Of a stretch of DNA of 64,000 nucleotides, positions 15,334 to 24,289 are shown piece by piece (within the stretch, counting starts at the first letter, position 1; each line of letters starts with the position of its first letter). Origin of the DNA: Streptomyces varsoviensis (GTDB lineage: Bacteria; Actinomycetota; Actinomycetes; Streptomycetales; Streptomycetaceae); contig NZ_JOBF01000007.1 of NCBI RefSeq assembly GCF_000718635.1, positions 231,725-295,724 of the forward strand, given 5' to 3'. The notes under the pieces are model-generated. The model ran no database searches. It was not told the origin of the DNA and worked only from the letters and a program-made list of their open reading frames with translations. A program made the position numbers and the translations under genes.

Positions 15334-16917
15334 CTACTTCCCCTCGCGGCGCGCCCACGGGTGGCGGAGCTTGATCCAGATGTCCCGCGCCCGGCGGCTG
15401 GCCTCGGTGCGGCTGTCGGCGACGAGCGCCTGGGCCTGTTCGGGCGTCTCCACCATCGGCCCCGACCCGCGCAGTGGCTTGCCCGCGGTCTCGTGCAGGA
15501 AGAAGGCGGCGATGAAGCCGATGACGCCCGCGACCATGAGGTAGTAGGCGGGCACCATCTTGTTGCCGGTGGCCTGCACCAGGCCGGAGGCGAAGAGCGG
15601 GGTCGTGCCGCCGAACAGGGAGACGGAGATGTTGAAGGAGATGGACAGGGCCCCGTAGCGCAGCCGGGTGGGGAAGAGCGCGGGGAGGGTGGAGGCGGAG
15701 GTGCCGGCGAAGCAGACCAGGAGCAGTCCCAGGATCACGCAGCCGAAGGCGGGCATGAGGATGCCGCCCTGCTTGATGAGGGCCACGGCGGGGATGGCGA
15801 GTACGACGAGCGCGATGCTGCCGGCCATGAAGACGGGCCGGCGGCCCCAGCGGTCGGAGGTGCGGCCGACGGTGGTGATGGTCAGCACCACCACGATCAT
15901 GGTGCCGAGCACCAGCAGTTGGGCGGTGAGGTCGTCCTCGCCGAGCGTCTCGGTCATGAAGGTCGGCAGGTAGGAGGTCACCATGTAGTTGGTGACGTTG
16001 TAGAGCAGGACCAGGCCCATGCAGATGAGCACCGCCTGCCAGTGCCGGGTGAAGATCTCCTTGAGCCGGCCCTTGCCGGACTGCCGGGCCTCCTCGACCG
16101 GGTCGCTCTCCTCGTTCTCGGCCTCGGCCTGTTCCGTCTCCTTCTGGAAGGCCGGGGTCTCCTCCAGCCGCAGCCGCATATAGAGCCCGATCAGTCCGAG
16201 CGGTCCGGCCACCAGGAACGGCAGCCGCCAGCCCCAGTCGGTCATGCCGTCGGAGCCGAGCACGGCGGTGAGGATGGTGACCAGGCCGGAGCCGAGCGAG
16301 TAGCCGACGAAGGTGCCGAAGTCGAGCCAGCTCCCGAGGAAGCCGCGGCGCTTGTCGGGCGCGTACTCGGCGATGTAGGTGGTGGCTCCGGCGTACTCGC
16401 CGCCCGTGGAGAAACCTTGCACCAGGCGGCAGACGAGCAGCAGGATCGGCGCGGCGAAGCCGATGGCGTCGTAGCTGGGCAGGAAGCCGACGGCGAACGT
16501 GCTGATCGCCATTATGATCATGGTGAAGGCGAGGACGCGTTTGCGGCCGATACGGTCGCCGAGCGGCCCGAAGACGAGCCCGCCGAGCGGCCGTACCAGG
16601 AAGGCCGCGGCGAAGGTCGCGAAGGTGGAGACCACCTGGGTGCCCGGCTCGCTGGCCGGGAAGAACACCTTTCCCAGCGTGCCCGCCAGATAGGCGTAGA
16701 CGCCGAAGTCGAACCATTCCATGGTGTTGCCGAGCGCCGCCGCCGAGACCGCGCGGCGCACTTGCGGCTTGTCGGTGACCGTCACGTCCTCGGCGCTCAG
16801 GGTGCGCTTCTCGCGGCGCAGCACGATGCGGAGCAGGCGGTCCGTGGCGGCGCTGCCGCCGCTGTTCTGCCTCTTGTCCCGCCTGAGGTTCGACGGGCTC
16901 GGTCGTCCAGTTTTCAT
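15334..16917 (-). CDS. MHS-family (ProP/PcaT-like) major facilitator transporter
   Basis: A 527-residue, 12-helix proton symporter. Signs are AALGNTMEWFDFGVYAYLAG at the first helix, the MFS loop motif GDRIGRKRVL, and RLVQGFSTGGEYAGATTYIAEYAPDKRRGF, all diagnostic of the metabolite:H+ symporter group that includes ProP, shikimate and dicarboxylate/beta-ketoadipate (PcaT) carriers. A charged insertion (EQAEAENEESDPVEEARQ) sits in the central loop. It is convergent with the pca regulator gene, so import of an aromatic acid or beta-ketoadipate is plausible, but an osmolyte role is equally possible. The ATG at 16917 was chosen for GGGA just upstream; a GTG start 44 codons later would also give an intact domain. 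Confidence 0.85.
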   Translation of the reverse strand: MKTGRPSPSNLRRDKRQNSGGSAATDRLLRIVLRREKRTLSAEDVTVTDKPQVRRAVSAAALGNTMEWFDFGVYAYLAGTLGKVFFPASEPGTQVVSTFATFAAAFLVRPLGGLVFGPLGDRIGRKRVLAFTMIIMAISTFAVGFLPSYDAIGFAAPILLLVCRLVQGFSTGGEYAGATTYIAEYAPDKRRGFLGSWLDFGTFVGYSLGSGLVTILTAVLGSDGMTDWGWRLPFLVAGPLGLIGLYMRLRLEETPAFQKETEQAEAENEESDPVEEARQSGKGRLKEIFTRHWQAVLICMGLVLLYNVTNYMVTSYLPTFMTETLGEDDLTAQLLVLGTMIVVVLTITTVGRTSDRWGRRPVFMAGSIALVVLAIPAVALIKQGGILMPAFGCVILGLLLVCFAGTSASTLPALFPTRLRYGALSISFNISVSLFGGTTPLFASGLVQATGNKMVPAYYLMVAGVIGFIAAFFLHETAGKPLRGSGPMVETPEQAQALVADSRTEASRRARDIWIKLRHPWARREGK

Positions 16918-17337
16918 GTCATCCCGTACGGAGGCGGACAGGGGCCGGTGCCCCACCCGGCGGGCTTCGCCCTCCCGGGCGAACGTCGCGGGTCGCGGCA
17001 CTAGATCATCATTTTGCGCCCCTACCCAGTCGCCCGTCGGGCAACCGGTGCCGCGTGTTCCCGGCCGGTCGGCCGCCCGCGCCCGGTGCGGGGACGGCTC
17101 TTTCACGCCGCGCCCGAGGCCGCGTCCGAGGCCCCGTACGACCGCTCCGCGCGGCGCGCCGATCCGCTTTTCCGGGCGCCGGCCGCGCTTCCGACCGAGC
17201 CCCGCCATCGCCACAAAACCGCAGGTCAGAGCGGTGTTAACGATGATGACAACGGTCACCGATGCAGCCTTTGCCGATCTGCGCGCGGTGCGCTTCACTG
17301 CGGGGGTCGGAAGCGTTGATGGGGAGGCGCAAAAGCG
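16918..17337. other. Divergent intergenic region, MHS transporter / cation efflux gene
   Basis: About 420 bp with no supported gene. The half next to the efflux gene is less GC-rich (GTTAACGATGATGACAACGG near 17235) and probably holds its promoter. I saw no clear metal-box palindrome. Confidence 0.4.
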
Positions 17338-18387
17338 ATGAGCAAGCACATCGAGCACGGCCGTGAGCACGGCCATGAGCACGGTCACGATCACAGCCAC
17401 GGAGCGGGCGGACACGCCGGGCATTCGCACGGGGTGTCGGCGGACGCCGACCGCCGATGGCTGTTCGCCGCGCTCACACTGATCACCGCGTATATGGCCG
17501 TCGAGGTGGTGATCGGCATCGCGGCGGGTTCCCTCGCGCTGATCTCCGACGCGGCCCATATGCTCACGGACGCCGCCTCGATCGTGCTCGCGCTGATCGC
17601 GATGCGCCTCGCGGCCCGCCCGGCGCGCGGCGGTTTCACCTACGGGCTCAAGCGCGCCGAGATCCTTTCCGCGCAGCTCAACGGCGTCACCCTGCTGCTG
17701 CTCGGCGCGTGGCTGGCGTACGAGGCGGTGGAACGGCTGATCGACCCGCCGAGCGTGGACGGCTCGCTGGTGCTCTACACCGCGCTGGCCGGGATCGTCG
17801 TGAACATCGCGGCGGCCTGGTGCATCTCGCGGGCCAACCGCTCCTCGCTCAATGTCGAGGGCGCGTACCAGCACATCCTCAACGATCTGTTCGGCTTCAT
17901 CGCCACGGCCGTCGCCGGTCTCGTGGTGATGACCACCGGGTTCGCCCGTATCGACGCGGTTGTCACGCTGGTGGTGGTCGTCCTGATGGTGCGGGCCGGG
18001 TACGGGCTGGTCCGCGAATCCGGACGGATCTTCCTGGAGGCCGCGCCGGTGGACCTCGCCCCGGACGCCATAGGCGACCGGCTCGCCGCCAACCCGTCGG
18101 TGACCGAGGTCCACGATCTGCACGTGTGGACGATCACCTCCGGCCAGCCGACGCTCTCGGCGCATGTCCTGGTCACTCCGGACGGCGACTGCCACGCGGT
18201 GCGGCGGGACCTGGAGCACGTCCTGCGGCACGACTACAAGATCGACCACACGACGCTCCAGGTCGACCACGCCCCGCCGCGCGTACTGGCCGCGTCCCGG
18301 CCCGGCGAGCCGGCCGGGGCCCATGCGGACCCGCACTGCGAGGCCCCGCACGGCCCGGTCCACCGGGCCGAGCCGCACGCCCACTGA
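17338..18387 (+). CDS. Cation diffusion facilitator (zinc-type efflux protein)
   Basis: A 349-residue membrane antiporter that exports Zn(II) or similar ions. It opens with a His-rich metal-binding tract (HGHEHGHDHSHGAGGHAGH) and closes with another (HADPHCEAPHGPVHRAEPH). Six membrane helices follow the CDF pattern; the transport-site motifs SDAAHMLTD in helix 2 and HILNDLFG in helix 5 are present. The C-terminal cytoplasmic domain contains VHDLHVWTITSGQPTLSAHV. Length and order match CzcD. ATG at 17338 directly precedes the His-rich segment. Confidence 0.93.
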   Translation: MSKHIEHGREHGHEHGHDHSHGAGGHAGHSHGVSADADRRWLFAALTLITAYMAVEVVIGIAAGSLALISDAAHMLTDAASIVLALIAMRLAARPARGGFTYGLKRAEILSAQLNGVTLLLLGAWLAYEAVERLIDPPSVDGSLVLYTALAGIVVNIAAAWCISRANRSSLNVEGAYQHILNDLFGFIATAVAGLVVMTTGFARIDAVVTLVVVVLMVRAGYGLVRESGRIFLEAAPVDLAPDAIGDRLAANPSVTEVHDLHVWTITSGQPTLSAHVLVTPDGDCHAVRRDLEHVLRHDYKIDHTTLQVDHAPPRVLAASRPGEPAGAHADPHCEAPHGPVHRAEPHAH

Positions 18388-18427
18388 GCACGCCGCCCAC
18401 AGAGCGCCCGCCCGCTGAGCGCCCTGC

Positions 18428-18458
18428 CCGCCCCCTCGCGCCCGTCGCGAGGGGGCGG
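18428..18458. terminator. Bidirectional terminator hairpin
   Basis: CCGCCCCCTCGCG (18428-18440), loop CCCGT, CGCGAGGGGGCGG (18446-18458): a perfect 13-bp stem between the convergent cation efflux and phosphatase genes. Confidence 0.85.
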
Positions 18459-18485
18459 AGCCTGTGTCGCCTGGCGCGCGGGGTC

Positions 18486-19760
18486 TCAGGCGGCCGGGGT
18501 GAGCAGGGGTGCGGAGCTGAAGCTGTGGGCCAGGCGGGCGCGGGCGGCGGCGGTGTCGACCGTGTAGGTGTGCACCGTCAGCCGGTCGGCGGAGATCTTC
18601 GCGAGCATGAATCCATGGCTGGAGAAGTCCTGCCACTTGGCGGGCGTACGGCCGTGGGCCCGGCCGTCGCCGGTCTTGCTCGCCGCACCGCACACGAGCT
18701 GCCGGGTGCCCCGGCTGCGCGCGGTCGGCTCCAGGACCTGGAGGGTGTGGTCGTGGCCGGAGAGGATCAGGTCGGCGCGACCGCACACCACCTCCTCGTA
18801 GATCTCCTTGAGATGGACGCCGCTGGTGTAGTGGCCTATCAGGAAGCCGTCGTAGGCCCCGGCGTTGCCGTGCACGCCGTTGTTCAGGTACGGGTGGTGG
18901 CCCAGGACCACCTTCCAGGCCGCCCGGGAGCGGGAGAGGGCGCCGTCGAGCCAGGCGCGCTGCTCGCGCATATAGGGGCCGTTCCACGTGAAGTACGGGT
19001 CGGTCTGCATGACCGTCGAGGCGACGGGGTTGGTGTCCAGGGCGAAGAACTCGACCAGCGGCGCCCCGGAGCCGCCCGTCGGGAGCGGCACGGAGTAGTA
19101 GCGGCTGGGCATGTACCAGCGCGGGGACGATGCGGCGTAGGTCACCTCGCGGTCGCCGCGGGAGGGGTCGCCGCCGCTGCCGGGGATGATGCCTGAGCAG
19201 TCGTGGTTGCCCAGGACCATCAGCCACGGGACGTCGATGCCCGCGTTGGGCCGCTCGAACTTGTCGGCGAACTCCGGGTCGTGTCCGGACTCCGGCCCGT
19301 TCTCGTAGATGTTGTCGCCGAGGCCGACGGCGAGGGCGACGCCTTCGGCCCGGCACACCTCGCGGGCCGCGGCGGCCACGGCGTACTGGGCGGCCTTTCC
19401 GGTGCCCGCGTCCCCCGTGATCAGGACCGAGAGCGTGCCCTCCGCGCCGACGCCGGTCGGGAGCGGGAACTTCCGCGGCGTGGCCGCCCGGGCGGGCGTT
19501 CTGGAGGCCAGGCCGCCGACGGCGACGCCGGCCGCCGCCACGGAGGCGAGGAGCGTACGCCGCCGCAGCGCGGGGGCGGCGCCGGACGTACGGTCCGGGG
19601 CGGCGTCGCGGGTCGGGGCGGGGGCCGTGCCGGACGCGCGGTCCGGGGCGGCTTCGGTCGCGGAGGGCGGGGTGCCGCGGTCGGCGGCCCACTGGGCCTC
19701 GGTCAGGTCGGCCTGGGGAGGGATGTCGTCTGCGCACATGCCCCTTGTTCTCCCACGCAC
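18486..19760 (-). CDS. Tat-exported purple-acid-phosphatase-like metallophosphoesterase
   Basis: A secreted calcineurin-fold phosphatase. A twin-arginine signal (ALRRRTLLASVAAAGVAVGG) begins at about residue 63 after an unusually long Ala/Pro-rich leader with two APDRxSGxAPA repeats. Metal-binding motifs follow in order: LITGDAGTG, GLGDNIYENG, VLGNHDCSG, LGHHPYLNNG, SGHDHTLQ. This matches tartrate-resistant/purple acid phosphatases. Start is uncertain: the GTG at 19760 and the ATG at 19739 both sit near AAGGGG. Confidence 0.88.
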   Translation of the reverse strand: MRGRTRGMCADDIPPQADLTEAQWAADRGTPPSATEAAPDRASGTAPAPTRDAAPDRTSGAAPALRRRTLLASVAAAGVAVGGLASRTPARAATPRKFPLPTGVGAEGTLSVLITGDAGTGKAAQYAVAAAAREVCRAEGVALAVGLGDNIYENGPESGHDPEFADKFERPNAGIDVPWLMVLGNHDCSGIIPGSGGDPSRGDREVTYAASSPRWYMPSRYYSVPLPTGGSGAPLVEFFALDTNPVASTVMQTDPYFTWNGPYMREQRAWLDGALSRSRAAWKVVLGHHPYLNNGVHGNAGAYDGFLIGHYTSGVHLKEIYEEVVCGRADLILSGHDHTLQVLEPTARSRGTRQLVCGAASKTGDGRAHGRTPAKWQDFSSHGFMLAKISADRLTVHTYTVDTAAARARLAHSFSSAPLLTPAA

Positions 19761-19938
19761 CGCGCGGCGGTTGGTGGAAGAAGAGTGAACATGTGCGGCC
19801 GGCTTCCCCTACCAGGGACGACGCCGGGGCGACACCGGGGATGCGGCCGGGGCGGGGCCGGGGACGAGGCCGGGACGGCACCGGGACGGCGGATCGTCGC
19901 CGGGCCCGGGCCGGCGGCGCGGAGGCCCGGATTTATCA

Positions 19939-19954
19939 TCTACAGTCTTGTAGA
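19939..19954. promoter_or_regulatory. Palindromic element upstream of the PAP2 gene
   Basis: TCTACAGTCTTGTAGA: perfect 6-bp arms around GTCT, 156 bp before the PAP2 start, in a gap between divergent genes that is otherwise unremarkable. The TACA...TGTA half-sites recall BlaI/CopY-family operators, though the spacer is longer than in those I remember. No such regulator gene is nearby. Confidence 0.5.
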
Positions 19955-20110
19955 CGCACGTATTCTCGGTCGCTTCACGGCTACTGGTACGCCTTGTGGG
20001 CAACGCCTCGCGTTTCCCATGGTCCCACGGTACGACGGCGGCTCACGACCACCGCAGCGGGGACGGTGTACCGCACCCCTGCGCCTGAACGATCCGGAGG
20101 CCCGTATCCG

Positions 20111-20788
20111 ATGACGCCCACCAGCACGACGTCTCTCGCCCTGGACGGGGCTGGCATCGACGGCGGTCTTTACACCAGCATCACGGACTTCGCCCGTGAC
20201 ACGCGGTGGCTGAACGGGCCCATGCTCACGTTCACCAGCATCGGCGTCGGGCTCTTCGCCGTCTTCATGCTGGTGGGCTGGTGGCTCGCCCGCAAGCAGA
20301 GCGCGGCGGGCATGGCGACGGCGCTGGCCGCCCCCGTGGCCACGGTCATCGCCTACCTCGCCAACGCCTCGATCAAAACGGTGTTCACCGAGCCGCGGCC
20401 GTGCCGGGCGCTGCCGCACGACTTCCTCATCGAGAAGTGCCCGGAGCTGAACGACTACGCGTTCCCGAGCAACCACACGACGGTCGTGGCGGCCGTCACC
20501 GTCGCGCTGTTCCTCGTCAACAAGCGGCTGGGCGCGCTGTCCGCCGTGGTCGCCGTGGTGATGGGCTTCTCCCGCGTGTACGTGGGCGCGCACTACCCGC
20601 ACGACGTGCTGGTCGGCGCGGTGGTCGGGGCCGTGGTCGGGGCGGTCTGCACGCTGCTCGCGCGCCGCTTCGCCGCGCCGCTGATCGAGCGGCTGCGCAC
20701 CGGGGCCCTGCGTCCGCTGCTCGTCGCGCCCACGCCGGGGCGGCGCCGGGCCGGCGGCGAGCACCGCGCGAAGCGTCCCGTCGGGTAG
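20111..20788 (+). CDS. PAP2-family membrane phosphatase
   Basis: A 225-residue lipid-phosphate-type phosphatase. The three PAP2 motifs are KTVFTEPRP (residues about 96-104), AFPSNHTT (about 121-128) and SRVYVGAHYPHDV (about 154-166), between hydrophobic helices. It probably acts on lipid or isoprenyl (di)phosphates at the membrane. ATG at 20111 with GGAGG 12 bases upstream; longer upstream reading has no similarity. The C-terminus is basic (RRRAGGEHRAKR). Confidence 0.9.
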   Translation: MTPTSTTSLALDGAGIDGGLYTSITDFARDTRWLNGPMLTFTSIGVGLFAVFMLVGWWLARKQSAAGMATALAAPVATVIAYLANASIKTVFTEPRPCRALPHDFLIEKCPELNDYAFPSNHTTVVAAVTVALFLVNKRLGALSAVVAVVMGFSRVYVGAHYPHDVLVGAVVGAVVGAVCTLLARRFAAPLIERLRTGALRPLLVAPTPGRRRAGGEHRAKRPVG

Positions 20789-20807
20789 CCGCCGCCGAAG
20801 AGCCGTC

Positions 20808-20854
20808 GCCGCTGCCGCCGCGCACCCCCGGGTGCACGGCGGCAGCGGCTTTTT
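20808..20854 (+). terminator. Rho-independent terminator after the PAP2 gene
   Basis: A long stem: GCCGCTGCCGCCG pairs with CGGCGGCAGCGGC, with inner GCACCC/GGGTGC and a short CC loop, followed by five T residues at 20850-20854. Confidence 0.88.
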
Positions 20855-20990
20855 CCTGCGGTCCACCGGGGACGGCGGCAGCGACCTTTTCGTGCGGCCC
20901 ACCGGGGCGGGGGCAGTGGCCCCTTTCGCGTGCGGGCCGTCAGGGGCGGTGGCAGCGGTCTTTTGCGTGCGGGCCGTCAGGGGCGGCGGC
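20838..20990. repeat. Degenerate 36-37-bp tandem repeats next to the terminator
   Basis: Four diverging copies of a unit built from GGCAGCGGC, a T-rich core (CTTTTT, CCTTTT, CCCTTT, TCTTTT), then GTGCGG(G/C)CC and (A/T)C(A/C)GGGG. The first copy coincides with the 3' arm and T-run of the terminator, so the array looks like serial duplication of that arm. Confidence 0.6.
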
Positions 20991-21296
20991 TCGTGGGGCG
21001 TGTGGCCGCGCGCGGATGCACGAGGCGGGCGGGGGGTTGCGTACGGGCACGGTCGGCCGTTCGGTTTTCGGACAGCCGTCCAGGGTCCGATTATCGTGCG
21101 TCAGCGCTCGGCCACCGGACGTACGGAACCCAGCAGTGAGCGCGTGGTTCCGTTTGACCGCAGGCCGCAGTTCATTCGGCCATTGGCGGTTATCAGCTAA
21201 AAATTTTCTCTTTAGTCACCGTCGGACCGATGAACCTGTCCTGAAACGCTCTGATCGCTTTGACTCCGATGGTGCGCATCGTCAAATGTCTGGCAA
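20991..21296. other. Leader region of NRPS cluster 1
   Basis: About 300 bp ahead of the EntS-like gene with no gene. It becomes notably AT-richer near 21190-21215 (AGCTAAAAATTTTCTCTTTA), a likely promoter area. I looked for a DmdR1/IdeR iron box here, given the exporter type, and did not see one. Confidence 0.45.
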
Positions 21297-22619
21297 ATGA
21301 GCACCCCTCACCAGGCCACGGCGGGCGGCCCGCTTCGGCACCGGGACTTCCGGCATCTGCTGTCCGGCGCGGCGGCGAGCCAGGTCGGCGCGCAAGTGAC
21401 CCTTGTCGCCCTGCCCTTGGTGGCCGTACTCGAACTCGACGCCCCCGCGTTCCAGGTGGCCCTGCTGACCGCGGCGGAGACCGCGGCGTTCCTCCTCGTG
21501 GGCCTGCCCGCGGGCGCCTGGGTGGACCGGATGCGCAAGCTCCCCGTGCTGATCCGGGCCGATGTGATCCGGGCCGTGGCGATGGCCAGCATCCCGTTCG
21601 CCGCCGTGGCCGGTTTCCTGACGATGGCTCAGCTCTACGCCGTCGCCCTGATCACCGGCGTCGCCACGGTCTTCTTCGACGTCTCCCACCAGAGCTACCT
21701 GCCGCAGCTCCTGCCCAAGGAGCAGCTCGTCGCGGGCAACGGCGCCCTGGAGACCGTACGCTCCTCCGCGCAGGTCGCCGGGCCCGGCCTCGGCGGCGGC
21801 CTGGTCCAGCTCCTCGGCGCCCACCTGGCGATCGTCGCCGACGCCATCGGCTACGCCGTCTCCGCCCTCTTCCTGCTGGCCATCCGCCACAAGGAGCCCG
21901 CGCCGCGCCCCGAGGGCACGGACACCTCGCTGCGCGCCGAGATCGGCGAAGGGCTCGGCTTCGTGCTGCGCCAGCCGCTGCTGCGGGTCATCGTCCTGAC
22001 CACCGGGCTCGGCAACTTCTTCTCCGCGCTGCTGCTGTCCGTGCAGACGGTGTTCCTGGTGCGGGTCCTCGACCTGCCGCCCGCCGCCATAGGGCTGATG
22101 CTGTCCTCCTCGGCCGTCGGCGGGCTCGCCGGCGCGCTCTGCGCGGGACGGCTCGCGCGGGGGCTCGGCCAGGCCCGCATCATCTGGCTCTCCGCCCTGG
22201 TCAGCGGCCCGTTCGCGCTCCTGTGGCCGCTGGCCGGGCACGGCGCGGCGGCCGGTCTGTTCGCGGCGGGCTCCGCGGTGGTGTTCTTCGGGGCCGTCGT
22301 CTACAACGTCGCCCAGGTCAGCTTCCGGCAACTGCTGTGCCCGCCCCGGCTGCTGGGCCGGATGAACGCCACCATGCGCTTCCTGGTCTGGGGCACCATG
22401 CCGCTCGGCGCCCTCGCGGGCGGCGCGGTCGCGGGGGCGTACGGGCCGCGGGCCGCCGTGTGGGTGTGCGCGATCGGCTTCCTCGCCGTCCCGCTGCCCC
22501 TGCTCTTCTCCCGGCTGCGGACCATGCGCGACCTGCCCGCCGCCGCACCGGACGGGCCCGGCGAGGGCCCCGGCACGGACCCCGGCCCCCGCGCGGAGGC
22601 CCCCGCCTCGGTCAACTGA
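21297..22619 (+). CDS. MFS exporter, EntS-like (MFS_3 family)
   Basis: A 440-residue, 12-helix major facilitator. RHRDFRHLLSGAAASQVGAQVTLVALPLVA at the start, LPAGAWVDRMRK (loop motif A) and FFDVSHQSYLPQLLPKEQLVAGNGALE are typical of the enterobactin-exporter/multidrug MFS_3 group. A Pro/Gly-rich tail follows residue 415. As first gene of the plus-strand NRPS run, it is the probable exporter of the cluster product. ATG at 21297 lies in an AT-rich leader without a strong Shine-Dalgarno sequence. Confidence 0.88.
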   Translation: MSTPHQATAGGPLRHRDFRHLLSGAAASQVGAQVTLVALPLVAVLELDAPAFQVALLTAAETAAFLLVGLPAGAWVDRMRKLPVLIRADVIRAVAMASIPFAAVAGFLTMAQLYAVALITGVATVFFDVSHQSYLPQLLPKEQLVAGNGALETVRSSAQVAGPGLGGGLVQLLGAHLAIVADAIGYAVSALFLLAIRHKEPAPRPEGTDTSLRAEIGEGLGFVLRQPLLRVIVLTTGLGNFFSALLLSVQTVFLVRVLDLPPAAIGLMLSSSAVGGLAGALCAGRLARGLGQARIIWLSALVSGPFALLWPLAGHGAAAGLFAAGSAVVFFGAVVYNVAQVSFRQLLCPPRLLGRMNATMRFLVWGTMPLGALAGGAVAGAYGPRAAVWVCAIGFLAVPLPLLFSRLRTMRDLPAAAPDGPGEGPGTDPGPRAEAPASVN

Positions 22620-22734
22620 GCCGCGGGCGGCGCCCCCGACGAACCGCCGCGTACGGCGGCACAGGCACGACCACGCTCACGAGCACGAACACCCGCACGA
22701 GCACGAGCACGCGCACGACAAGAGAGAGGACACC

Positions 22735-24111
22735 GTGCACCACAGCATCACGGGCCAGTACCTCGCCCGGTACCAGCGGACGGCGGACGGCGCCGACACC
22801 CCCCGCGGCCTGCTGCCCTTAACCGGCGCGCAGCGGCGGTTCCTCCTGGTCCGCTCGCTCGACCCGCAGGGCCGGCCCGACGTCGTCCCGCTCTTCTTCG
22901 CCTTCCCCCGCGGCACCGTGGACCTCGCGCGGCTACGGGCCGCCGCCACGTACCTCGCCGCGCTGCACCCCGCGCTGCGCGCCCGGCCCGAGGTCGTACG
23001 CGGCACGCCCGTACAGCGGCTCGCGGCGGCCGACGTGCCGGCGGTGCGCGTGGAGACCGCGCCCGGGCAGAGCGCGACCGACGCACTGCGCCAGGCGCTC
23101 GGCGGCTGGCGGGCGGAGGGATCGCCGCTGCGGCTGTTCCTCGCCGCCGACGACGACTCCGCTACGAGCGCGAGCACTGGCCCGAGTACGAGCGCGACCA
23201 GTGGCACAAGTACGGGCACGGGCACGGGCACCGAGATCCTGGCGATCGCCCTGGACCACACCGCGTGCGACGGGCAGTCGCTCTCCCGCGTCATCGAGGA
23301 GCTGACCAGCGCCTACGCCGCCGCCCTCGGCCCCGGCGACGTACCGCCCGCCGCGGCGGACGACGAGACCCACGCCTACCGCGAGGCCGTGCTCCTCCAG
23401 CTCGAAGCCGAGTCCCGCGCGGGCGGCCCGGCCGCGCTCGACTACTGGGGCGAGCGGCTGCGGAACGTACGCGACGCCGCCCCCGTACCCCGGGCCCTGC
23501 CCCGGCCCGCCGACGGCCTGCCGTCCGGCGCCGCCGGGTTGCGGCTGCCCGCGGGCGACGCGCCGCTGCCCTTCCCGGACCTGCTGGGCGCGTGCGCGGC
23601 CGCCGCGCGGGCGCTGTACGGCGAGGGCACGCACCCGCTCGGCTACCCGTGGGGCGGCCGGCCCGCCGCCGCGCGGCCCGTGCTCGGCTGCTTCCTCAAC
23701 ACCGTCGTCTTCCCCGCGACGGCCGCCGCCACCGGGCCGGACGCGCACGCCGCGACGGCCACCGCCTGGTGGGACGACCTCGACCGCGCCGACACCCCCT
23801 TCGACGAGGTGGTACGCGCCGCCCGCACGGCCGGCGCGCCCTGGTCGGGACGGCTGGCCGGACTGCTGACCGTCGAGGACGCGCGGCACGCCCCGGCGCT
23901 GCGGCTCGGCGGCGTCACCGGCCGCGAGGTGTACGTCGACGGCCGCCCCGTCCGCGCGCCGTTCGCCGTCTCCGTCTCGCAGGGCGCCGACCTTCTCGTA
24001 CGGATGGCCTGGGACCGCTCCGCACTCGACGACAACGTTGCCGAAGACGCCTTCGGCGAGCTGACGGCCGCGCTGCGCGCCGCGCTCGCCGGCCCGGTCG
24101 CGATGGCCTGA
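22735..24111 (+). CDS. Stand-alone NRPS condensation-domain protein
   Basis: A 458-residue protein with the condensation fold: LPLTGAQRRFLLVRSLD at the start, catalytic segment IALDHTACDGQSLSRVI at about residue 175, and LGCFLNTVVFP near 315. The usual HHxxxDG is DHTACDG here: the second, catalytic histidine and the DG are kept while the first histidine is Asp. An insertion of Ser/Thr/Gly repeats (TSASTGPSTSATSGTSTGTG) precedes the motif. With A-T proteins lacking their own C domains downstream, this protein may act in trans to form a peptide, ester or amide bond. GTG start at 22735 with AGAGGA upstream. Confidence 0.8.
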   Translation: MHHSITGQYLARYQRTADGADTPRGLLPLTGAQRRFLLVRSLDPQGRPDVVPLFFAFPRGTVDLARLRAAATYLAALHPALRARPEVVRGTPVQRLAAADVPAVRVETAPGQSATDALRQALGGWRAEGSPLRLFLAADDDSATSASTGPSTSATSGTSTGTGTGTEILAIALDHTACDGQSLSRVIEELTSAYAAALGPGDVPPAAADDETHAYREAVLLQLEAESRAGGPAALDYWGERLRNVRDAAPVPRALPRPADGLPSGAAGLRLPAGDAPLPFPDLLGACAAAARALYGEGTHPLGYPWGGRPAAARPVLGCFLNTVVFPATAAATGPDAHAATATAWWDDLDRADTPFDEVVRAARTAGAPWSGRLAGLLTVEDARHAPALRLGGVTGREVYVDGRPVRAPFAVSVSQGADLLVRMAWDRSALDDNVAEDAFGELTAALRAALAGPVAMA

Positions 24112-24289
24112 CGAACACTCACTTCCGCTACTTCCTTTATCGCGCATCGAGTTGACGGCCTCACTGGGCATCATCTCGATGACTCCCCCTGCCGCAGGGC
24201 CCTCCCGCCGCGCCGCGCGACCCGTGGCGCGGTGCGGTGCGCCGCAGCGCACCGGGGCCCGAAACCCCGACGACCCTTGGGAATCGCCG

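Noticed and set aside
16918..19881. N-terminal continuation of a very long minus-strand frame (15334-19881)
   Set aside because: Runs antisense through the cation efflux gene; only the MHS transporter part is real.
21000..21296. Iron box (DmdR1/IdeR) upstream of the EntS-like gene
   Set aside because: No TTAGGTTAGGCTAACCTAA-like palindrome found, so a siderophore role is not supported by regulation.
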